DNA of 64,000 bases, from positions 1,364,001 through 1,428,000 of the forward strand of contig NZ_CABVGP010000001.1 in NCBI RefSeq assembly GCF_902497555.1. Reading direction: 5' to 3'. Shown piece after piece: positions 58,869-64,000 of the stretch (position 1 is its first letter; each line of letters opens with the position of its first letter). Under the pieces are notes generated by a model. The model was not told where the DNA came from and made no database searches. It saw nothing but the letters and a program-made list of their open reading frames with translations. The translations under genes were made by a program, and so were the position numbers. Source of the DNA: Amycolatopsis camponoti (GTDB lineage Bacteria > Actinomycetota > Actinomycetes > Mycobacteriales > Pseudonocardiaceae).

Positions 58869-60266
58869 TCAGAGTGCCCGCAGGAAAGCCAGCGACGGCA
58901 TGAAGAAGTACTCACCACCCCGCAAGGTCACCGCCTGCGGCACCGGATCCGCCGTGCGCCGGTCCGATCCGCCCCACTCGACGGTGTAGTCCGACGCCGC
59001 GCGCTCGCCCTGCCCGATCACCGGGTCCAGCCCCGGCGTGACACCGTCGACGATCGGGAAGCCCGGGTTGTCCGCCCAGACCGCCTGCGTGAACTCGAAC
59101 TGGTTGCCCAGCATCGAGTTGAACGCCATGAACAGCAGCCCCACCCCGCCGCTCGGCCGCGCCGCGGGCGGGACGTCGGCGTTCGGGTCGTCCGGCCGTT
59201 CGCCGTAGGTGACCCCTCGGCGCGCCATCAGGTGCAGGCGCTCGCCGGGCGGTTCCTCGGCGCCGCCGGACCCGCGCGGGTTCGTCTTGCGGATGTGCGC
59301 CTGGAACGGGCACTTCACCGCCGCGCGGTCGCTTTCGTAGGTGAAGTTGTTCGACACCGGGCTTTCCGCGCCGTCTTCGCGCTGGGTGGTCAACGGCGTG
59401 CCGTCCTCGAAGCGGCCGATGATCATCGCGCCCGCGCGCTCCCGGTCTTCGCCGGTGAGGCCGAGCGTGTCGGCCAGGTCCGCCTCGGCCCGCTTGAACC
59501 GCCGGACGTTCTGCTCCAGCTTGCGGAAGACGAAGTAGCTGCCGAAGTGCACGGCCGGATCGGGGGCCGCGGTGTCCGGCACCAGCACCTGGGACAGCGG
59601 CGCCGCCGGGTTCCAGACGTTGATGCCGTCGGTGTTGTTCTTCTCCGCGTCGACGTCCTCGGTGAGGAACAGCGGCTGGCTCCGGCCGTCGACGTACCCG
59701 AAGTGCTCGATGCCCTCACCGCGCGCGTTGACGCGCCCGAGGCCGGTTTCTTCCGCGAGCACGGTGACGGAATCGGGCAGCAGGCCCAGGATTTCGTTGC
59801 GCCGCGCGGTCATCGCCTTGTCCTTGGCGTCGCCGACGAGCACGACGGCGTGGATTTCCCCGTGGTAGCCCGGATCGAACGTCGACCGCGGCGGGTCGTT
59901 CAGCTTCCGCCGGGTCGCCGGCGCCGCCATCCCGCGCAGGAACGCTTCCTCCTGCGGGAAGTTCTCGACGCCGAGAGCGCGGTAGCCGGCTGCCGTGAGC
60001 CCGACGCCGACGTACGGCGTGCCCGCCGGGCCGCCGTCCTTGAACGCGCCGACCTCGTCGAGGTGGGCTTTGGCGGATTTCATCTTCCCGGTGACCGAGA
60101 CCAGGAACGCCCGCGCTTCCGCGGCGTCGCCGAAAGTCAGCAGCAGTGCGGAAAGGTGGTCGCGGACGTGGGCCTTGAGGATGTTCGGCTGCAGTTCGCC
60201 GAGCATCACCCCGGCGTCCCCGGTGGCAGTGGTCCAGGACAGCGTGGTGGACAGGTCGACACTCAT
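58869..60266 (-). CDS. Dyp-type (dye-decolourising) heme peroxidase
   Basis: A 465-residue heme peroxidase. EHFGYVDGRSQPLF carries the distal Asp of the GxxDG motif. CPFQAHIRKTNPR has the proximal heme His. FMAFNSMLGNQFEFTQAVWA completes the C-terminal barrel. There is no Tat signal, so it is probably cytoplasmic. The length and insertions fit the C/D-type group. The ATG follows GGGAGGGGAGCC. Substrates may be phenolics or dyes; no encapsulin gene is near. Confidence 0.94.
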   Translation of the reverse strand: MSVDLSTTLSWTTATGDAGVMLGELQPNILKAHVRDHLSALLLTFGDAAEARAFLVSVTGKMKSAKAHLDEVGAFKDGGPAGTPYVGVGLTAAGYRALGVENFPQEEAFLRGMAAPATRRKLNDPPRSTFDPGYHGEIHAVVLVGDAKDKAMTARRNEILGLLPDSVTVLAEETGLGRVNARGEGIEHFGYVDGRSQPLFLTEDVDAEKNNTDGINVWNPAAPLSQVLVPDTAAPDPAVHFGSYFVFRKLEQNVRRFKRAEADLADTLGLTGEDRERAGAMIIGRFEDGTPLTTQREDGAESPVSNNFTYESDRAAVKCPFQAHIRKTNPRGSGGAEEPPGERLHLMARRGVTYGERPDDPNADVPPAARPSGGVGLLFMAFNSMLGNQFEFTQAVWADNPGFPIVDGVTPGLDPVIGQGERAASDYTVEWGGSDRRTADPVPQAVTLRGGEYFFMPSLAFLRAL

Positions 60267-60439
60267 GGCGGGCTCCCCTCCCGTGTGGACGATCGCAGGC
60301 GCACGACCGGCCGAAGTTCCCCCCTTCGCCGGCCGTGCCCCCTGGAACCAGGTTGCCGTCGCCACGATGCGGCGTGCCACCGAAACCAGGGCATTCACAC
60401 GAAAGATTAAGTTGAACGCCGAACCGTTCGCCGGCAACG

Positions 60440-60472
60440 AAAAACGCGGGCCCCGCACGGGGCCCGCGTTTT
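60440..60472 (-). terminator. Rho-independent terminator of the lectin gene
   Basis: A stem of 14 bp (AAAACGCGGGCCCC with its complement) around a short GCAC loop, followed by a five-T run on the minus strand, about 30 nt past the stop. Confidence 0.88.
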
Positions 60473-60500
60473 CCGTTCAGCGGATCAGTGGGTCAGCGGA

Positions 60501-61133
60501 TCAGTACCACCACTGCGTCTGGCCGCCCGAGATGAAGTCCCACAGCTGCAGCCGCGTGCCGTTGGCGCCGACCGAACCCTCGCCGGTCAGGTAGCGGTTG
60601 TTCGAGGGGCTCTGGAAACGCAGGTAGCCCTCCGGGATCAGGGTGTCGGCCCACCACTGGTTCTTGCCGCCGGCGACGTAGTCCCACAGCTGGACCTTGG
60701 TGCCGTTCTTGCCGATCGTCCCGAGGTCGGCGTCGAGGTAGCGGCCGCTCTGCACGTTCTGGAAGCGCAGGTAGCCCTCCGGGTTGCGGGTGACGTAGAA
60801 CGCCTGGTTCGCGGCGTACACGTCGCAGTCCCACAGCTGCATCTTCGTGCCGTTGGCACCGATCGTGCCCAGGTCGGCGTCCCAGCACCGGCCGAACTTG
60901 GCGGACTCGATCAGGTAGGCGTCGGCCTCGGCGACCTGCGCGCCGGCGACCCCGGGGGTGGACCGGTGAGCGGCACCCACCTTCGCGGGCCGCAGCTTGA
61001 TCCCGCCGGCGAGCGTCGAGACCGCGGTCCCCTTGCCGTCGGCCGGGGCCGCGCCGGCCTGCGGAACGGCCACCAGGCCGAACAGGCCCGCCGCCGCGGC
61101 GACCGTCACCATCAGCCGCTTCATCTTCGTCAT
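60501..61133 (-). CDS. secreted ricin-B-type beta-trefoil lectin
   Basis: A 210-residue exported protein. The signal peptide MTKMKRLMVTVAAAAGLFG, ending PQAGA, is cut near residue 30. After a spacer come three tandem trefoil repeats of about 45 residues, each with GANGTKMQLWD-like text: GTIGANGTKMQLWDCDVYA, GTIGKNGTKVQLWDYVAGG and GSVGANGTRLQLWDFISGG. These are QxW-type carbohydrate-binding repeats. No catalytic domain is attached. The ATG follows AAGGGGAACG. Confidence 0.88.
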   Translation of the reverse strand: MTKMKRLMVTVAAAAGLFGLVAVPQAGAAPADGKGTAVSTLAGGIKLRPAKVGAAHRSTPGVAGAQVAEADAYLIESAKFGRCWDADLGTIGANGTKMQLWDCDVYAANQAFYVTRNPEGYLRFQNVQSGRYLDADLGTIGKNGTKVQLWDYVAGGKNQWWADTLIPEGYLRFQSPSNNRYLTGEGSVGANGTRLQLWDFISGGQTQWWY

Positions 61134-61398
61134 CGTTCCCCTTTTCGTCGATTCACCTGTGCTCGCGGGGAAGAAGGCGGGCACGAACCGGCCCCGGGCC
61201 ACTGCGGACCCGGCGCGTGGACGTGCCGGCGAATCCCCCTCGCGGAGACCGTCAAACCCCCGAAAGCGGTCTCCGAAACCATCATTCAGTGCGCTCCGGC
61301 CCCCGTCGAGGTCATTTCCGCGAGGGGACAGAACGCACGTCAGACGTGTAACGGAACGGAACCGGCGCCGATACAGGGGCAGACACCGGGGGGAGCAC
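61134..61398. promoter_or_regulatory. divergent intergenic region, lectin / winged-helix regulator
   Basis: 265 bp with an inverted repeat GGAGACCG...CGGTCTCC (61246-61276) and a smaller ACGTCAGACGT palindrome near 61339. Promoters for both genes should lie here, and the palindromes are candidate operators. Nothing else is recognisable. Confidence 0.45.
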
Positions 61399-62385
61399 TT
61401 GCGCATCGAGCTGACCTTGGCCGACCTCGTCCGCGTCGGGCTCGCGGCCGCGGCCGACCCGATGGGCGAGCTCGCCGCGAGCCTGCAGGTCCTGCAGCGG
61501 CGCGACGGCGGCCGCGCGGCGGCTTCGGCGGCGTTCAACCGGTGGCGCTACCGGGTGTGGCAGAGCCTGCCCGACTCGGCCGCGGTGCTGATGTGGCTGT
61601 GCCGGCCGGACGCGCCGATCCCGGAGTTCCTGCTGCCCGCGGCGGGGCGCTACGAGCTGGAGTCCGGGCTCACGGCGGTGCTGAAGACGGAACCGGTGAG
61701 CCTGAAGACCGCGTTGCGCACGGCGCCGGCCGACCGTGACCTGCCGGCGTGGGCCGCCGCGCTCGCGGACGGCGACACGGCGGGCCTGCCGCGATTGGTC
61801 CAGGCCATGCGCGACTACCACGAGCTCGCGCTCGCCCCGGCGTGGGACACGGTGTCCGGACAGGTGGACGCCGACCTCGGGATGCGCACGCAGCTGCTGC
61901 TCCACGGCGGCGTCGACGCGCTGCTGACCGGCCTCCGGCCGCTGGTGCGCTGGGAAGCGCCGGCCCTGGAGACCGACGACCGCATTGCCGGCACGGTCCC
62001 GTCGGAGGGCACGGGGCTCCTGCTGGTGCCGACGTACTTCTCGGTGTGCCCGGCGCTGGTCCCCGCGGCCCCGGGCGGCACGCCGCGGCTGCACTACCCG
62101 TGCGTCCGCCAGGCCGCGCCGCCCGCGGGCTTGGGGCACGCGGCGCACCGGGCGTCGGGCAAGGCGCTGGCGGACCTGCTGGGGCCGACCCGCGCGGCGG
62201 CGCTGGCGGTCCTGGCGGTGGGGTGCTCGACGTCCGAGCTGGCGGCGCGGCTGGGGGTGACGCCGTCGGCGGTCAGCAAGCACACCACGGTGCTGCGGCG
62301 CGCCGGGCTGATCATCACGCACCGGGAGCGGAACACGGTCCTGCACTCGCTCACACCCCTGGGAAGCGCTCTCCTGGACACCTGA
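61399..62385 (+). CDS. ArsR-like winged-helix transcriptional regulator (DUF5937 type)
   Basis: A 328-residue protein. The N-terminal 240 residues match the large ligand-domain group (LTLADLVRVGLAAAADPMGE, then LTGLRPLVRWEAPAL). The C-terminal 75 residues are a winged helix: GPTRAAALAVLAVGCSTSEL, then ARLGVTPSAVSKHTTVLRRA. TTG 61399 follows GGGGGGAGCAC. It could control the divergent lectin gene. The ligand is unknown. Confidence 0.85.
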   Translation: MRIELTLADLVRVGLAAAADPMGELAASLQVLQRRDGGRAAASAAFNRWRYRVWQSLPDSAAVLMWLCRPDAPIPEFLLPAAGRYELESGLTAVLKTEPVSLKTALRTAPADRDLPAWAAALADGDTAGLPRLVQAMRDYHELALAPAWDTVSGQVDADLGMRTQLLLHGGVDALLTGLRPLVRWEAPALETDDRIAGTVPSEGTGLLLVPTYFSVCPALVPAAPGGTPRLHYPCVRQAAPPAGLGHAAHRASGKALADLLGPTRAAALAVLAVGCSTSELAARLGVTPSAVSKHTTVLRRAGLIITHRERNTVLHSLTPLGSALLDT

Positions 62386-62454
62386 GGCTCGTGCACCAAG
62401 CTGGACGCGGCGATGCCGGGTGGCGAGCGGCCACCGGGACACCCGCGGGGAAGC

Positions 62455-63027
62455 TCAGCCGAGCTTGGTCGTCGCCTCGACGAGTTCCGACAACGCCTCC
62501 CGGGCCACTTCGCCGAACCCGCGCTCGTTCGCCGGCGCCACCCAGCGCGCGAAGCCCGTCGTGAACGCCAGGCCGCCGATCTCCGCGGCCAGGCTCGCCG
62601 CCGGGTCGGGGACGCCACGCGCTCGCAGCGCGTCCGCCATGGCGGCCCTCAGCTTGGCCCGCTTGAGCAGCTCGCGCTCCCTCAGGTCGCTCTGGTCCGC
62701 GACCACCGCCTGGACCTTGCGCGCGAACTCGCGGTGGTCCGGGCCGAACGTCGTCTCCGTGGCCGTCAGGGCCGCCGAGATCGCCTCGAGCGGGGTGGCC
62801 GATGCCGGTGCCGCGGCGATCGCCTCCGCGAACGTGCGGCTCAGGATGTCCTGGCCCGCGAACAGCACTTCGCGCTTGTCGGCGAAGTGCCGGAAGAACG
62901 TCCGTTTCGTCAGCCCGGCGCGTTCGGTGATCTCCGCGACCGTCACCTCGTCGTAGCCGCGCTCGAGGAACGACTCGACCGCGGCGCGCACCAGCCGCTC
63001 GCGTGCGTTCGGCTCCCAGCGGCTCAT
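62455..63027 (-). CDS. TetR-family transcriptional repressor
   Basis: A 190-residue regulator. The N-terminal HTH reads RERLVRAAVESFLERGYDEV, then TVAEITERAGLTKRTFFRHF, the TetR signature. The remainder is an all-helical ligand domain. ATG 63027 lies 83 bp from the divergent epimerase-like gene, and the spacer holds two matching palindromes, so it probably represses both itself and that gene. Confidence 0.94.
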   Translation of the reverse strand: MSRWEPNARERLVRAAVESFLERGYDEVTVAEITERAGLTKRTFFRHFADKREVLFAGQDILSRTFAEAIAAAPASATPLEAISAALTATETTFGPDHREFARKVQAVVADQSDLRERELLKRAKLRAAMADALRARGVPDPAASLAAEIGGLAFTTGFARWVAPANERGFGEVAREALSELVEATTKLG

Positions 63028-63042
63028 GCCCCCAGTTTAAGC

Positions 63043-63095
63043 GATGACACCCGGTGTCGTCATACGTGCTACGTTTGATGGCACCAGGTGTCATC
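63043..63095. promoter_or_regulatory. paired TetR operators
   Basis: Two 19-bp palindromes, GATGACACCCGGTGTCGTC (63043-63061) and GATGGCACCAGGTGTCATC (63077-63095), share the pattern GATGrCACC-N-GGTGTCrTC. They lie 34 bp apart between the two divergent genes. Matching paired sites strongly suggest the binding positions of the TetR dimer. Confidence 0.85.
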
Positions 63096-63109
63096 ACAAG
63101 GAGGTTCTC

Positions 63110-63982
63110 ATGCGTGTCTTCGTCACCGGGGCCAGCGGCTGGATCGGCTCGGCCCTCGTGCCCGAATTGCTCGAGGCCGGCCACCAGGTCGTCGGCCTCG
63201 CCCGGTCGGACGCCTCCGCGGCGGCCGTCGAAGAAAGGGGTGCCGAGGTGCTCCGGGGTGACCTGGACGACCTCGAGACGCTCGCGAAGGGCGCCGCGGA
63301 CGCCGATGCCGTCGTCCACCTCGCCTTCGGGCACGACTTCAGCCGGATGGACGCCGCGATCCGGGCCGACGCGGCCGCCGTCGAAGCCATGGCCGCCGTG
63401 CTCGAAGGCAAGGTGCTGGTGGCCGCCTCGGGGACGCCGTCGGTGCCAGGGGGCGTGGCGACCGAGCGGGACGACCCCGCCGGCTTCGGCCTGGTGGCGG
63501 GCCGGATGGACAACGCCCGTGCCGTCGTGAAGACGGCGGAGAACGGCGTCCGCGCGTCGGTCGTCCGGCTGCCGCGGTCGGTGCACGGGGAAGGGGACGC
63601 CCACGGGCTCATCACGCGGCTCATCGCCGCGGGGAAGCAGAAGGGCGTCGCGGCCTACGTCGGCGACGGGACGGCTCGCTGGCCGGCGGTGCACGTCCTC
63701 GACGCGGCCCACCTGTTCCGCCTGGCGCTGGAGCAGGCGCCCGCGGGCTCGATGCTGCACGCGGTGGGCGACGAGGGCGTGGCCATCCGGGACGTCGCGG
63801 ACGTGGTCGGCCGCCGGCTCGGCCTCCCCGTCACGTCCGTCGAGGCCGACGAACTCGGCTTCCTCGGCGCGCTGCTGGCGATCGACCAGCCGGCGTCCGC
63901 GGACGGGACCCGGGAGCTGCTCGGCTGGCGGCCGGAACACCCGGGACTGCTCGACGACCTCGAAAACGGTTACTACGACTGA
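63110..63982 (+). CDS. NAD(P)-dependent extended SDR (epimerase/dehydratase-like)
   Basis: A 290-residue atypical extended SDR. It begins MRVFVTGASGWIGSALVPEL (GxxGxxG). AVVHLAFGHDF and WPAVHVLDAAHLFRLALEQA are typical of the NmrA/YwnB-like, epimerase-related group. The canonical YxxxK is not evident (RMDNARAVV at the place), so it may be a reductase with altered chemistry or a sensor. AAGGAGG precedes the ATG. Under predicted TetR control. Confidence 0.9.
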   Translation: MRVFVTGASGWIGSALVPELLEAGHQVVGLARSDASAAAVEERGAEVLRGDLDDLETLAKGAADADAVVHLAFGHDFSRMDAAIRADAAAVEAMAAVLEGKVLVAASGTPSVPGGVATERDDPAGFGLVAGRMDNARAVVKTAENGVRASVVRLPRSVHGEGDAHGLITRLIAAGKQKGVAAYVGDGTARWPAVHVLDAAHLFRLALEQAPAGSMLHAVGDEGVAIRDVADVVGRRLGLPVTSVEADELGFLGALLAIDQPASADGTRELLGWRPEHPGLLDDLENGYYD

Positions 63983-64000
63983 TAGTGGTACAGCGCCGGC

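Overview
The window is high-G+C actinobacterial DNA. Third codon positions are strongly G/C biased, GTG and TTG starts are common, and genes often overlap as GTGA or ATGA. An EmbC-type arabinosyltransferase, an aerobic cobalamin pathway with fused CobI-CobJ, actinobacterial cobalamin riboswitches and a DasR-like operator point to an arabinogalactan-containing, soil-type member of the Pseudonocardiales, such as an Amycolatopsis-like organism. The genus is inference; the phylum is not in serious doubt.

Layout. 1-2319: end of an SDR gene, an F420/NADP oxidoreductase-like gene and an APH-fold kinase. 2320-3723: remnant of a mobile island next to a tRNA-Lys gene. It holds an RHS core fragment fused to the catalytic end of a colicin E3-type ribosomal RNase, a candidate immunity protein and a broken tyrosine recombinase. 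3890-13989: mixed chromosomal genes (L,D-transpeptidase, HxlR regulator with hydrolase, MHS transporter, tRNA-His, orn, HerA-like ATPase, DUF3224, HtrA-like protease, M20 peptidase, methyltransferase). 14132-20147: an AlkA-like glycosylase, a block of about 1 kb without a gene but with repeats, an M50 peptidase, a ProA-like gene and a RibD-like protein with its two domains in swapped order. 20205-25321: a GH18 chitinase interrupted by one in-frame TAG, a two-component system and a PMT-type glycosyltransferase.

25357-57085 is dominated by aerobic cobalamin synthesis in several transcription units: cobN under a B12 riboswitch (-); cobG-cobH-cobIJ-GNAT (+); cobL, cobM, a Gfo/Idh oxidoreductase, cobK and bluB (-); a fused chelatase-like ATPase/VWA protein, cobO, cobB and cobC (+); cobU-cobT and cobS (-); cobD-cobQ (+); and cbtB-cbtA cobalt-uptake genes under a second B12 riboswitch (-). 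Together they cover most steps from precorrin-2 to the nucleotide loop. I saw no CobA or CobF in the window. Embedded among them are an ABC/XRE operon with a perfect 12-bp inverted-repeat operator, the arabinosyltransferase, a VOC protein and a WYL regulator.

57123-64000: ROK kinase, DeoR regulator, Dyp-type peroxidase, secreted beta-trefoil lectin, winged-helix regulator, and a TetR/SDR divergent pair with two matching operators.

Beyond the genes, the window carries several repeat families: an inverted pair of about 125 bp with twin DnaA-box-like sites directly upstream of cobS and cobQ, two copies of a 16-bp-stem hairpin, a 21-bp tandem array, and a recurrent GTCCAC-N-GTGGAC palindrome inside coding sequence.
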